Below are positions 42,836-52,213 of a stretch of 64,000 nucleotides of DNA, one piece after another. Origin of the DNA: Lachnospiraceae bacterium MD335 (GTDB lineage Bacteria; Bacillota; Clostridia; Lachnospirales; Lachnospiraceae); NCBI GenBank assembly GCA_000403335.2, contig KE159617.1, forward strand, positions 609,757 to 673,756, written 5' to 3'. Below the pieces are notes generated by a model that did not search any database, was not told where the DNA came from, and saw only the letters and a program-made list of their open reading frames with translations. Positions within the stretch are counted from its first letter, which is position 1; each line of letters opens with the position of its first letter. The translations under genes and the position numbers were made by a program.

Positions 42836-44671
42836 ATGTACAAAAAAAGTGTATTGCACAAAAACGAAATGAACGAAAAAACGACAAAGTTCTTAGATAA
42901 ATTTGTCAAGCGCGTGAAGGCGTATCCTCCCGGGGTGTGTCCGATTGCGGTGCAGCTTTCCTTTTTGCAAAGTTCAAGGAGTCAGACCTGCGGTAAGTGT
43001 GTGCCGTGCAGGGACGGCTTAGAGCAGGTGGAAAACATGATGCGTGCCATTCTTGACGGAAAGGCGGACATGGATACCTTCGAAAATATGGTAGAGCTGG
43101 CAAAAATGATACAGGATACGGCGGACTGCGCGATTGGCTATGAGGCGGCTAATATTGTGCTCCAAAGCGTGGAGCTGTTTCACGACGAGTACATGAGCCA
43201 CATTAGAGACCACCGCTGTAAGGAGGACATTGGTCAGAAGGTGCCGTGTATTTCCTATTGTCCCGCGAACGTTGATATTCCCGGATACATCGCGTTAATC
43301 GGTGAGAAGCGTTATGCGGATGCAATCAATTTAATCCGCAGGGACAATCCGTTCCCGACGGCGTGCGCGTTTATCTGCGAGCACCCGTGCGAGGAGAAGT
43401 GCAGACGTGATTTATTGGACAGCCCTGTCAATATCCGCGGACTGAAAAAGTTTGCAGTTGATCAAATCGCGGTTGACAAGGTAAAGGTGCCGGAATGCAA
43501 TGTTACTACAGGCAAGAGGGTTGCAGTTGTCGGCGGCGGACCGTCGGGACTGACGACGGCTTACTTCCTTTCTCTGATGGGGCATAAGGTTGTCGTGTAC
43601 GAGGAGCGCGAGGCGCTTGGCGGTATGCTGCGCTACGGCATTCCGAATTACCGTCTGCCAAAGGACAGGCTGGATGAGGACATCAACGGAATTTTGGCGA
43701 CCGGAAATATAGAGGTGAAATATAATGTTGCCGTTGGAACGGATGTTTCGATGGAGCAGCTTTTGGATGAATTTCATGCAGTTTACATAGCGATTGGCGC
43801 ACAGGTCGGAAAGAGCGTAAAGGTAGACGGCGTGAACAGCAACGGCGTTTACTCTGCCGTGGATATGCTTGGCGAGATTGGACGCGGGAATATTCCTGAC
43901 TATACGGGAAAACGTGTCGTGGTAGTCGGCGGCGGAAACGTGGCGATGGACTGCGCGCGTTCCGCAATCCGCTGCAATGCAAAGGAAGTGACGGTGATTT
44001 ACCGCAGAAGACAGATTGATATGACCGCGCTGCCTTCGGAAATTCAGGGAGCGATTGAGGAGGGCGTTGAACTTTTGACGCTGAATGCGCCTGTGCGGAT
44101 TACGCCGGACGAGAACGGAAACGTGAAGGGCTTTGTATGCCAGCCGCAGATTATCAGCAAGTATGACCGTCAGGGTAAGCCCGGCGTTACGGTGGCAAAT
44201 AAAGAGGAAATTGAAGTGCCGTGCGAGATTGTTCTGATGGCAATCGGACAGGATATTGTGTCACAGCCGTTTGAAAAGTACGGTGTGAATCCGAAGAGAA
44301 AAACCTTTGAAACGCATCAGGATACAAGAGTAAAGGGATATGAAAAAGTATTTGCAGGCGGTGACTGCGTGTTTGGACCTGCAACGGTAATTAAAGCGAT
44401 TGGAGCCGGAAAGATTGCCGCGCTCAACATTGACGAATATCTCGGGTATCATCATAAGTACCTTGAGGATATCCACATTCCCGAACCGCGTGAAAATGAC
44501 AGGACCCACTATGGGCGCGTTCATCTGACGGACCGCTCGGCGCGGGAGAGAAAGCATAATTTTGAACCCGTAGAGAACGGTATGTCTTATGATGAGGCAA
44601 TGCAGGAGTGCCATAAGTGTTTGCGGTGCGACCACTTTGGCTGCGGCGTCGTGGAAGGAGGCAAAATTTGA
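42836..44671 (+). CDS. NuoF-like Fe-S / GltD-like NAD(P)H flavoprotein, partner of formate dehydrogenase
   Basis: This 611-residue cytoplasmic protein joins two modules. Residues 25-130 match the C-terminal Fe-S part of NuoF (TCGKCVPCRDG). Residues 135-560 match GltD/NfnB-type oxidoreductases: an Fe-S region (CPANVDIP, CEHPCEEKCRR), FAD binding (VAVVGGGPSGLTTAYFLS) and NAD(P) binding (VVVVGGGNVAMDCARSA), with FAGGDCVFGPATVIKA at the end. The tail holds further cysteines (CHKCLRCDHFGC). It lacks the NuoF flavin/NADH domain. It probably passes electrons between formate dehydrogenase and NAD(P)H. AGGAGG precedes the ATG, and the alpha subunit gene follows after 70 bases. Confidence 0.88.
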   Translation: MYKKSVLHKNEMNEKTTKFLDKFVKRVKAYPPGVCPIAVQLSFLQSSRSQTCGKCVPCRDGLEQVENMMRAILDGKADMDTFENMVELAKMIQDTADCAIGYEAANIVLQSVELFHDEYMSHIRDHRCKEDIGQKVPCISYCPANVDIPGYIALIGEKRYADAINLIRRDNPFPTACAFICEHPCEEKCRRDLLDSPVNIRGLKKFAVDQIAVDKVKVPECNVTTGKRVAVVGGGPSGLTTAYFLSLMGHKVVVYEEREALGGMLRYGIPNYRLPKDRLDEDINGILATGNIEVKYNVAVGTDVSMEQLLDEFHAVYIAIGAQVGKSVKVDGVNSNGVYSAVDMLGEIGRGNIPDYTGKRVVVVGGGNVAMDCARSAIRCNAKEVTVIYRRRQIDMTALPSEIQGAIEEGVELLTLNAPVRITPDENGNVKGFVCQPQIISKYDRQGKPGVTVANKEEIEVPCEIVLMAIGQDIVSQPFEKYGVNPKRKTFETHQDTRVKGYEKVFAGGDCVFGPATVIKAIGAGKIAALNIDEYLGYHHKYLEDIHIPEPRENDRTHYGRVHLTDRSARERKHNFEPVENGMSYDEAMQECHKCLRCDHFGCGVVEGGKI

Positions 44672-44717
44672 AAAATAAATTTTTCAAATTTACAAATTTG
44701 TGCGGGGCACAAATTTG
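44664..44717. repeat. Two adjacent hairpins before formate dehydrogenase gene
   Basis: AAATTTGAAAAA/TTTTTCAAATTT (44664-44691, loop TAAA) overlaps the end of the previous gene. CAAATTTGTGC/GCACAAATTTG (44693-44717, loop GGG) follows. The first has the core GAAAAATAAATTTTTC, also found at 53543-53566. The second is the same stem as before moaC and moaA. Confidence 0.78.
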
Positions 44718-44741
44718 CAGGCTGTTTAAGAATGGAGGATT

Positions 44742-47432
44742 ATGATGATTAAAATCACAATAAACGGTATCGAGCTTTCGGTTGCAGAAAATCAGACGGT
44801 TTTGGAGGCGGCAAGGGAAGCCGGCATTGAAATTCCCACACTTTGCTATTTAAAAGATGTGAATGAAATCGGCGCATGCAAAATGTGCGTTGTGGAAGTA
44901 GAGGGCAGGGATCATCTTGTGACCTCGTGTACGACAAAGGTTCAGGACGGCATGGTTGTGATGACCAATTCCGAGCGTGTCATAAAGAGCAGGAAACAGG
45001 TTTTGAATATGATTTTGGCGAATCACGATGTGCGCTGCTTTTCATGCAGCAAATCGGGCGAGTGTACGCTCCGGGAGCTTTCCAATGAGTATGGCATTGA
45101 AGAATCGTGCTATAAAGGAAGCTTCGCGCGCTATGAGGTGAAGAAGGAAAATCCGTTTCTTACCTATTATCCGGAGCTTTGTATTAACTGTCAGCGCTGC
45201 GTGAGCACCTGCAACAAGGTGACGGGAAACGGTACGCTGCACAATGAAAAAATTGGTACAAGGACGCTGATTGACGCGCCGTTTGGACCGGATTGGAAGA
45301 CGAGTACCTGCGAATCGTGCGGAAACTGCGCGAATGTATGTCCGACGGGTGCGCTTGTGGCAAAGAACAGAAAGCATTATCAGGTTGGTTCGGTAAAACA
45401 GGTGCTGACGACGTGTCCGCACTGTGCGACGGGCTGCCAGTATTATCTGATTGTAAAGGATAACAAAATTGTTGACGTGAAGCCGGCGGACGGTCCTTCA
45501 AACAAAAATCTGCTTTGTGTCAAGGGACGCTTTGGTTCGTTCAACTTTGTGCATTCACCGGAGCGGTTGAAATATCCTTTGATTAAAAATAAAGAGACGG
45601 GTGAGTTTGAGCGCGCGACATGGGACGAGGCGCTTGACCTGATTGCGTCAAAGTTTAATGAGATTAAAAAACAGTACGGTCCTGACGCGCTTGCCGGTTT
45701 TGCCTGCTCGCGTTCACCGAATGAGGACTGCTATATGCTGCAGAAGATGGTGCGCTGCGCGTTCGGTACCAACAATGTGGACAACTGCGCGCGTGTCTGC
45801 CATTCGGCGACGGTTGCGGGACTTGCAATGACGCTTGGATCAGGTGCGATGACCAATCCGATTGCGGATATTACAAATGATGTGGACGCGATTATGCTAG
45901 TTGGCTCTAACCCCGAGGAGGCACACCCTGTAATCGGTATGCAAATCCGTCAGGCAGTGGAGCGCGGAACGAGACTGATTGTGGTGGACCCGAGAGACAT
46001 CGGTCTTTCCAAGGTTGCGGACGTGCATCTGAAATTAAAGCCCGGTACGAACGTTGCATTTGCAAACGGTATGATGAATGTGATTATCAACGAAGGGCTT
46101 GCGGACGAAGAATTTATTAAGACAAGGACAGAAGGCTTTGAGGAGCTTCGTGAGATTGTCAAAGAATACACACCGGAGAAGGTAGCGGAAATCTGCCACA
46201 TTGATCCGGATCACTTGAGAGAGGCTGCGCTGATGTATGCGACGGCAAAGAAGGCGCCGATTATCTACTGTCTTGGTGTGACGGAGCATTCAACGGGTAC
46301 GGAGGGCGTAATGTCGATGTCCAACATGGCGATGCTTGTGGGCAAGCTTGGCAAGTCAGGCTGCGGCGTAAATCCGCTTAGAGGACAGAACAACGTGCAG
46401 GGCGCATGCGATATGGGCGCAATGCCCGGCGATTTCCCCGGTTATCAGAAGGTTACCAATCCGGAGGTGATTGAGAAATTCGAAAAGGCATGGGGCGTGA
46501 AGCTTAATACAAAGCCCGGCATGCATGCGACCGATGTGTTCCCGGCGGCAATCAAAAAGGAAATCCGCGGACTGTTTATTTTCGGTGAGGACCCGATTGT
46601 GACGGACGCTGACCAAAATCATATTAAGAAGGCGCTAAAGAGCCTTGACTTCTTTGTGCTCTCGGATTTGTTTATGACAGAAACGGCGCAGTATGCGGAC
46701 GTTATTCTTCCGGGAACAAGCTATGCGGAGAAGGAAGGAACCTTCAGCAACACGGAGCGCCGTGTGCAGAGGGTGAGAAAGGCAGTGCAGCTTGACGGCG
46801 AGATGCGTCTTGACACGGATATTTTCATTGATTTGATGAACCGTATGGGTTATCCGCAGCCGCAGCTTACGTCGGAGGAAATCATGGACGAGATTGCGTC
46901 GGTAACGCCGATTTTCGGCGGTATCAGCCATAGAAGGCTTGACCACGGCGAGAGTATCCAGTGGCCGTGTCCTGACAAGAAGCACCCGGGCACGCCGATT
47001 TTGCATGTCGGACAGTTCTCAAGGGGCTTGGGCTGGTTTTATCCGGCACAGTATACGCCGAGCGCGGAGCTGCCGGACGAAGAGTATCCGTTTATCCTGA
47101 TGACGGGACGCGTGTTGTATCACTACAATACGAGGGCGATGACGGGAAAAACGCCAGGTCTGATGGAGCGCGAGGGTCATTCGTTTATTGAAATCAATAC
47201 GGAAGACGCAATCCGCTTAGGCATTAAGAACGGCGAGAAGGTAAGGGTAAGTTCAAGGCGCGGGGCAATCGTTTCTACTGCAAGAATTGGTGATAAGGTT
47301 TCCCCGAGAGAGACGTGGATGCCGTTCCACTTCCCTGACGGAAATGCGAATGTGCTGACGAATGCGGCGCTCGACAAATATGCGAGAATACCGGAATATA
47401 AGGTTTGTGCAATAAATATTGAGAAATTATAA
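44742..47432 (+). CDS. Formate dehydrogenase alpha subunit, cysteine type
   Basis: This 896-residue protein oxidises formate or reduces CO2 using Mo- or W-bis-MGD. The N-terminal 230 residues are NuoG-like: a 2Fe-2S ferredoxin (CYLKDVNEIGACKMC), a His-Cys3 4Fe-4S site (HDVRCFSCSKSGEC) and two 4Fe-4S sites (CINCQRC, CESCGNCANVC). The molybdopterin part has its own 4Fe-4S site (CPHCATGC) and the metal ligand Cys353 in CARVCHSATVAGL. Many relatives carry selenocysteine there; here the codon is TGC. The C-terminal domain has the usual VLYHYNTRAMTGKT. GGAGG precedes paired ATGs at 44742 and 44745. Fe-S content suggests direct electron flow to the flavoprotein upstream. Confidence 0.94.
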   Translation: MMIKITINGIELSVAENQTVLEAAREAGIEIPTLCYLKDVNEIGACKMCVVEVEGRDHLVTSCTTKVQDGMVVMTNSERVIKSRKQVLNMILANHDVRCFSCSKSGECTLRELSNEYGIEESCYKGSFARYEVKKENPFLTYYPELCINCQRCVSTCNKVTGNGTLHNEKIGTRTLIDAPFGPDWKTSTCESCGNCANVCPTGALVAKNRKHYQVGSVKQVLTTCPHCATGCQYYLIVKDNKIVDVKPADGPSNKNLLCVKGRFGSFNFVHSPERLKYPLIKNKETGEFERATWDEALDLIASKFNEIKKQYGPDALAGFACSRSPNEDCYMLQKMVRCAFGTNNVDNCARVCHSATVAGLAMTLGSGAMTNPIADITNDVDAIMLVGSNPEEAHPVIGMQIRQAVERGTRLIVVDPRDIGLSKVADVHLKLKPGTNVAFANGMMNVIINEGLADEEFIKTRTEGFEELREIVKEYTPEKVAEICHIDPDHLREAALMYATAKKAPIIYCLGVTEHSTGTEGVMSMSNMAMLVGKLGKSGCGVNPLRGQNNVQGACDMGAMPGDFPGYQKVTNPEVIEKFEKAWGVKLNTKPGMHATDVFPAAIKKEIRGLFIFGEDPIVTDADQNHIKKALKSLDFFVLSDLFMTETAQYADVILPGTSYAEKEGTFSNTERRVQRVRKAVQLDGEMRLDTDIFIDLMNRMGYPQPQLTSEEIMDEIASVTPIFGGISHRRLDHGESIQWPCPDKKHPGTPILHVGQFSRGLGWFYPAQYTPSAELPDEEYPFILMTGRVLYHYNTRAMTGKTPGLMEREGHSFIEINTEDAIRLGIKNGEKVRVSSRRGAIVSTARIGDKVSPRETWMPFHFPDGNANVLTNAALDKYARIPEYKVCAINIEKL

Positions 47433-47667
47433 ATTGTTCTAATCAATATGAAAAACGCTGTTCTTTGCGTTTTTCCAATGTGAAATTTAATACTTCTTAG
47501 GCAGTGTCTTAATCGAATTTATTCGATTTGCTGCCTTAGAAGTATTTTTCACATTTTCCCCTTTATGTATAGAGCAAAAAGTTGTATTCTGTATGTAAGG
47601 GGGATTTTATTTTTCACAAGGCAGGTTTGTACCAAGCTTGCAGAGCATGTAGAAATGGGGGAGTATT
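47433..47667. repeat. Intergenic region with short and long hairpin repeat (module F)
   Basis: A short hairpin GAAAAACGC/GCGTTTTTC lies at 47450-47475. A long hairpin lies at 47477-47555 and pairs AATGTGAAA/TTTCACATT, AATACTTCT/AGAAGTATT, GGCAG/CTGCC and ATCGAAT/ATTCGAT. Its inner part is the reverse complement of the moaC module at 32599-32676. The rest, up to the next start, shows nothing else except a possible promoter. Confidence 0.72.
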
Positions 47668-48831
47668 GTGGTAAAAATATTTGCAATGACACATAAAGAA
47701 TTTGATGTTCCGGGCGATTCGATGTATGTTCCGCTGCATGTGGGGCATGCGAAGGCGCAGAAGGATTTTGGTTATATGGGGGACGATACGGGAGACAACA
47801 TTTCGGATTTGAACTGTTACTATGCGGAGCTTTCCGGCGTTTACTGGGTGTGGAAGAATTACAACGAGGCGGACTATGTGGGCGTGTGCCACTACAGACG
47901 GTTTTTGACGGATGAGAACGGATATGCGTTTACCCAAAAGGAATATGAGGAAATTCTTAGCCGGTATGATATTGTGACGACAAAGCAGTTAGAACTGCCA
48001 AACTCATACCGTTATGGCTTTGGGGCGCACCATAATGTGGAAATGCTTGACGAAACGGGGAAAATTATCAAGGAGCGCCATCCGGAATTTTATGACACAT
48101 ATGTCAGTTTGGTAAATCAGAATAAGACGTATTTTGGGAATATGATGGTGGCAAGAAAAGACGTTTATGACGAATACTGCGCATGGCTTTTTGACATTTT
48201 TTTTGAACTGCAAAAGCGCGTCGATTTGACGTTTGCGGACGACTATCACAAGCGTGTTTTCGGGTTTATTTCGGAGTTTTTACTGTATGTGTGGGTAACG
48301 GTAAAGGGGCTTCGTGCCTATGAGTGCAGGGTTGCGATTATTGGGGAGAAAAAAGAGACGAATGAGATTATTACGCAGATGCGGCGTTTTTTTGCGCAGC
48401 GGGATGCGGCAGGGGCAAAGGAATATTTTGCACAGTATTTAAAAAAGCGTCCTGATGTGATTATGGAGGCGTCGGATATTACAGGGGAATGCAAGCTTTG
48501 CCTGCAGGCAGTTTCAACGGCAAATCTTGAGCTGGCGGAGTATGGGCGCTGTTTTTTGGAGCAAATGAACGATTATGATGCGGTGATTGGATATTTTCGG
48601 CAATTGAACAAGGCGGCGGCAGAGTATGTGAAGCGTGCGGCGGTAAACCGTACGGCGGAAAATAAGCCTAAGGCAGAGTATGTGCAGACAATTGAGGCGG
48701 ACGGTTTTGACATGGCGGTTGTCAGACAGGCTTCCGATATTGCGTTGCAGGCGGCGGTCCGGTTGTATGCGGCGGATGCGCAGACGGCGCGGGAAGCTTT
48801 TGAACAGATTAAAATTTATCAAAGGGAATAA
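47668..48831 (+). CDS. DUF4422 domain protein, probable glycosyltransferase
   Basis: This protein of 387 residues has a DUF4422 domain in residues 1-240 (MTHKEFDVPGDSMYVPLHVG, YVGVCHYRRF, TYFGNMMVARKDVYDEYCAW), a family found in polysaccharide loci and often annotated as a glycosyltransferase. The last 145 residues are helical and alanine-rich, without recognised domain. The start is GTG at 47668 after GGGGGAG. No membrane segment is seen. The following histidine kinase starts 7 bases after the stop codon, so the two may be co-transcribed; why is unclear. Confidence 0.82.
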   Translation: MVKIFAMTHKEFDVPGDSMYVPLHVGHAKAQKDFGYMGDDTGDNISDLNCYYAELSGVYWVWKNYNEADYVGVCHYRRFLTDENGYAFTQKEYEEILSRYDIVTTKQLELPNSYRYGFGAHHNVEMLDETGKIIKERHPEFYDTYVSLVNQNKTYFGNMMVARKDVYDEYCAWLFDIFFELQKRVDLTFADDYHKRVFGFISEFLLYVWVTVKGLRAYECRVAIIGEKKETNEIITQMRRFFAQRDAAGAKEYFAQYLKKRPDVIMEASDITGECKLCLQAVSTANLELAEYGRCFLEQMNDYDAVIGYFRQLNKAAAEYVKRAAVNRTAENKPKAEYVQTIEADGFDMAVVRQASDIALQAAVRLYAADAQTAREAFEQIKIYQRE

Positions 48832-48837
48832 CGGGAT

Positions 48838-51138
48838 ATGGAAACGTTTTACAGAATATTTGAAGTCATTGGTATGCTTGTCAGCCTGCTGTGCTGTGTC
48901 AGCGTGACGATGGCAAAGCCGTCGCGCATTCAGCAAAAACTGCTGATAACATGCATCTTGGGGCTTACGGCAACGTTTGGAAATGTCATGGAGGTTTTCG
49001 CAACATCCCCGGAGGCGGCGATGACGGCGATTAAGGTGGCATATATCGGCAAATGCTATATTGTGACGTCCGCATTGATTTTTGTGAGCAGTTATGGCAG
49101 TATAAAGCTGCCAAGAGGGTTGGTGCAGTTTTTGGGAGCTGCCAATACGGCAGTGCTTGCGGCGGTAATGACATGTGAGCGGCACAGTCTGTTTTATACG
49201 GCAGTTGATTATGAAATCCGTTCAAATGGCAGGGCTGCAATGCTTTTAGCACACGGTCCGTTTTATTATGTGTGGATGGCGCTTTTGTTTTTGGGCGCAG
49301 GAATCTATCTGATGATTGCAATCCGTGAGCTGACACGCAGTGAACGCATTGCAAAGCTTCGAATGACGGCAGTTTTTATGGCGGTGGCAATTCCTGTGGC
49401 GGTGGTAGTTGTGTTTCTTCTGACCAGCCCGGTTTATTTTGACGCTGCCACGTTCGCGATTACCACGACGGAAGTCTGTTTTTTGATTGCGGTGCGGCGC
49501 TACGGTCTTTTGGATACGCTGGAGCTTGCGCAGGAGCGGATTATTGAGGACACACAGCATGGGATTGCGGTTGTGGATAATACGAAAACGACGCTGCTCT
49601 ATCAAAATCAGGCGGCGGAGAAATTGATTACGCGGATTATGGAGGCAAACGGGAGTTTTGATTTGGAGCAGTTTGTCAAAGTAAGGGAACATGTGTACGA
49701 AATTGACGGCAGGCATTATGAGTTCCGCTTATCGGATTTGATGCAGAGCGCAGGCAGCAATGAGATACAGGGGTACGTGGTATGGATTTTTGATATGACG
49801 TTTATTGACGGGTACACAAGTGAGATGATTCGTTTAAAGGAGGAGGCGGAGAACGCCAACCAGGCAAAGACGGACTTCCTTGCAAATATCTCACACGAAA
49901 TCCGCACACCGATGAACTCGATTGTAGGATACGCGGAGCTTGCGCTGAAAAACCACGATACGCAGATTGTGAATGGGTATCTTCGCAAAATCAAGAAATC
50001 GTCGGATATTCTGCTGCATATCATTAATGATCTGATTGACATTACAAAAATCGAGAGCGGGAAAATGAAGCTCGTTAAAGTAAAGTACCGTTTTAATGAT
50101 TTGATTGACGAAATCCGTCGCATGGTGGAAATTCCGGCAGGGTATGCGGGGCTTGCTTTTTTGGTGCAGCTTGACAGTGAGCTTCCGGCTCGGTTTTATG
50201 ACGACAGGGTGAAGGTTCAGGAGATTATTTTAAATCTTGTCTCAAACAGTATCAAGTATACGCCGGAGGGCAGCGTTCTTCTGCGGGTACATTTGAAAGA
50301 GATTGTTAATCAAAGGGCGCTCATTTGTATTGAAGTCGAGGATACGGGCATCGGCATGAGCGAGGCGGACAGCGATACGGCGTTTGCGAAATTTGAGCGG
50401 GTTGACCGGAAAAACAATTACCACGTACAGGGCTCGGGCTTGGGACTTTCGATTGTGAAAAGCTTTGTGGATATGATGGACGGTACGGTTTTCTATGAGA
50501 GTGAAGTCGGAAAGGGCACGCGGTTTGTCGTTGATATTTGGCAGGAGCTGGATCATGACGCGCAGGAGGAAGCGGCGGACGGACTGCCTGTGCAGAGTGC
50601 GGCGGTTTTGGCTTCGGACGGTGAGGGAGTGCATGCCAAGGATAAGGCGGCGGACAATTCGGGGGCAGACAATGACAGCGGAATGCAGGCTGCACAGGCG
50701 TTTGTGCCAAATGAACCGCAGGAAGCGGAGATTAACAGCGGGCGTGTCCTGATTGTGGACGACAATGAGCTGAATTTGGATGTGGCATCAGGCATTATGG
50801 AGCTTATGGGAATGACGACGCAGACTGCGGAGTCTGGAATAAAGTGTTTGGAGCTATTGGAAGACGGTGAAACACCCGATATTATCTTTATGGATTATAT
50901 GATGCCTGAGATGGACGGACTTGAGACGATGAAAAACATTCGGAAGTTTGCAGGTGCGATTGCAGAGGTTCCGGTAGTGCTTCTGACGGCAAATGCGGTG
51001 ACCGGTGTGAAGGAAGAGATGCTTGAAGCAGGCTTTGACGATTTCCTTTCGAAGCCTATTGAGATTGAGGACCTGCGGCGTATCCTAATCAGATTTTTGG
51101 GTGAAAAGGGTTGTCAGGATATGGAAACCTCTATATAA
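48838..51138 (+). CDS. Hybrid sensor histidine kinase/response regulator
   Basis: This membrane protein of 766 residues has about seven hydrophobic segments in residues 1-225, then a linker with a PAS-like stretch, HisKA with His353 (NISHEIRTPMNSIVGYAELA), HATPase (DTGIGMSE, GSGLGLSIVKSF), a Ala/Asp-rich linker and a C-terminal receiver with Asp686 (IIFMDYMMPEMDG). The N-terminal part resembles the 7TM histidine kinase domain. There is no DNA-binding output, so signals must pass to another protein. The start follows a weak GGGAT site. Confidence 0.88.
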   Translation: METFYRIFEVIGMLVSLLCCVSVTMAKPSRIQQKLLITCILGLTATFGNVMEVFATSPEAAMTAIKVAYIGKCYIVTSALIFVSSYGSIKLPRGLVQFLGAANTAVLAAVMTCERHSLFYTAVDYEIRSNGRAAMLLAHGPFYYVWMALLFLGAGIYLMIAIRELTRSERIAKLRMTAVFMAVAIPVAVVVVFLLTSPVYFDAATFAITTTEVCFLIAVRRYGLLDTLELAQERIIEDTQHGIAVVDNTKTTLLYQNQAAEKLITRIMEANGSFDLEQFVKVREHVYEIDGRHYEFRLSDLMQSAGSNEIQGYVVWIFDMTFIDGYTSEMIRLKEEAENANQAKTDFLANISHEIRTPMNSIVGYAELALKNHDTQIVNGYLRKIKKSSDILLHIINDLIDITKIESGKMKLVKVKYRFNDLIDEIRRMVEIPAGYAGLAFLVQLDSELPARFYDDRVKVQEIILNLVSNSIKYTPEGSVLLRVHLKEIVNQRALICIEVEDTGIGMSEADSDTAFAKFERVDRKNNYHVQGSGLGLSIVKSFVDMMDGTVFYESEVGKGTRFVVDIWQELDHDAQEEAADGLPVQSAAVLASDGEGVHAKDKAADNSGADNDSGMQAAQAFVPNEPQEAEINSGRVLIVDDNELNLDVASGIMELMGMTTQTAESGIKCLELLEDGETPDIIFMDYMMPEMDGLETMKNIRKFAGAIAEVPVVLLTANAVTGVKEEMLEAGFDDFLSKPIEIEDLRRILIRFLGEKGCQDMETSI

Positions 51139-51199
51139 TAGAGAAAATGTAATAAAGAAAATCGGTGTAACGAAATTTGTACGTTGTGGAGGATAAATT

Positions 51200-52213
51200 G
51201 TGATTACTTTAGAGAACGTATCAAAGACCTACCATACAAAAGACGGCGTTGTGCAGGCGTTAAAGGACGTGAGCCTCACGATTGAGCGGGGAGATATTTT
51301 CGGCATTATCGGAATGAGCGGGGCGGGAAAGAGCACGCTTGTCAGAACGCTCAATTTTTTGGAAAAGCCCACGTCGGGGACCGTGATGGTGGACGGGAAG
51401 GATTTGTCAAAGCTTTCGGAAAAGGAATTGAAGGAGGAGCGGCGCGGAATCGGCATGATTTTCCAGCATTTTAATCTGCTGATGCAAAAAAACGTAACCG
51501 ATAATATCTGTTTTCCGTTAAAGATAGCGGGTATGCCAAAGGACAAGGCGCGTGCGCGTGCCGATGAGCTGTTGGAGATTGTAGGGCTGACCGACAAGGC
51601 GAAAGCGTATCCGATTCAGCTTTCCGGCGGGCAGAAGCAGCGTGTGGCGATTGCGCGTGCGCTTGCCACGAACCCGAAAATTTTACTCTGTGACGAGGCG
51701 ACGAGCGCGCTTGATCCGCAGACGACAAAATCCATTCTTGCGCTGTTAAAGGAAATTAATCAGAAATACGGCATTACGATTGTGATTATTACGCATGAGA
51801 TGGCGGTGGTGCGTGAGATTTGTACGCGCGTGGGTATTATCGGAAACGGGGAACTGGTGGAGCACGGAAACGTGATTGATGTATTCAGCCACCCGCAGTC
51901 CGACGAGGCAAAGGAGCTTGTGCTGCGCAATCACGGTGAGAATTACGAATTGGTGGAAAGCCTTGAGACAAAGAACTGTGTCCGGATTGTCTTTTCCGAA
52001 AATTCGTCTTATGAGCCTGTTATCGCAAATATGGTTCTGAAATTTGGCTTGCCCGTTAACATTTTGAAAGCGGACACAAAGAATGTGAGCGGCATTGCGC
52101 ATGGGGAAATGATTTTAGGTCTTCCCGAGGACAGGGCTGTGGCGGATGAAATGCGTGACTATTTAAGAGACAGAAATTTGGCGGTTGAGGAGGTGACGGG
52201 ATATGTGGGATAA
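51200..52213 (+). CDS. metN: Methionine-type ABC transporter ATP-binding protein MetN
   Basis: MetN drives import of methionine. The protein has 337 residues. Walker A is GMSGAGKS, the signature LSGGQKQRVAIA and Walker B ILLCDEATSALD. The last 80 residues are a NIL domain that senses methionine in relatives. The start is GTG at 51200 after TGGAGG. It overlaps the permease gene by 11 bases. No S-box or other riboswitch is visible upstream (62 bases only). Confidence 0.92.
   Translation: MITLENVSKTYHTKDGVVQALKDVSLTIERGDIFGIIGMSGAGKSTLVRTLNFLEKPTSGTVMVDGKDLSKLSEKELKEERRGIGMIFQHFNLLMQKNVTDNICFPLKIAGMPKDKARARADELLEIVGLTDKAKAYPIQLSGGQKQRVAIARALATNPKILLCDEATSALDPQTTKSILALLKEINQKYGITIVIITHEMAVVREICTRVGIIGNGELVEHGNVIDVFSHPQSDEAKELVLRNHGENYELVESLETKNCVRIVFSENSSYEPVIANMVLKFGLPVNILKADTKNVSGIAHGEMILGLPEDRAVADEMRDYLRDRNLAVEEVTGYVG

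Noticed and set aside
45798-45800. Possible selenocysteine (in-frame TGA) in the formate dehydrogenase
   Set aside because: The metal-ligand codon is TGC (cysteine) and the frame has no in-frame TGA.
51139-51199. SAM riboswitch before metN
   Set aside because: The gap is too short and no S-box core is visible.
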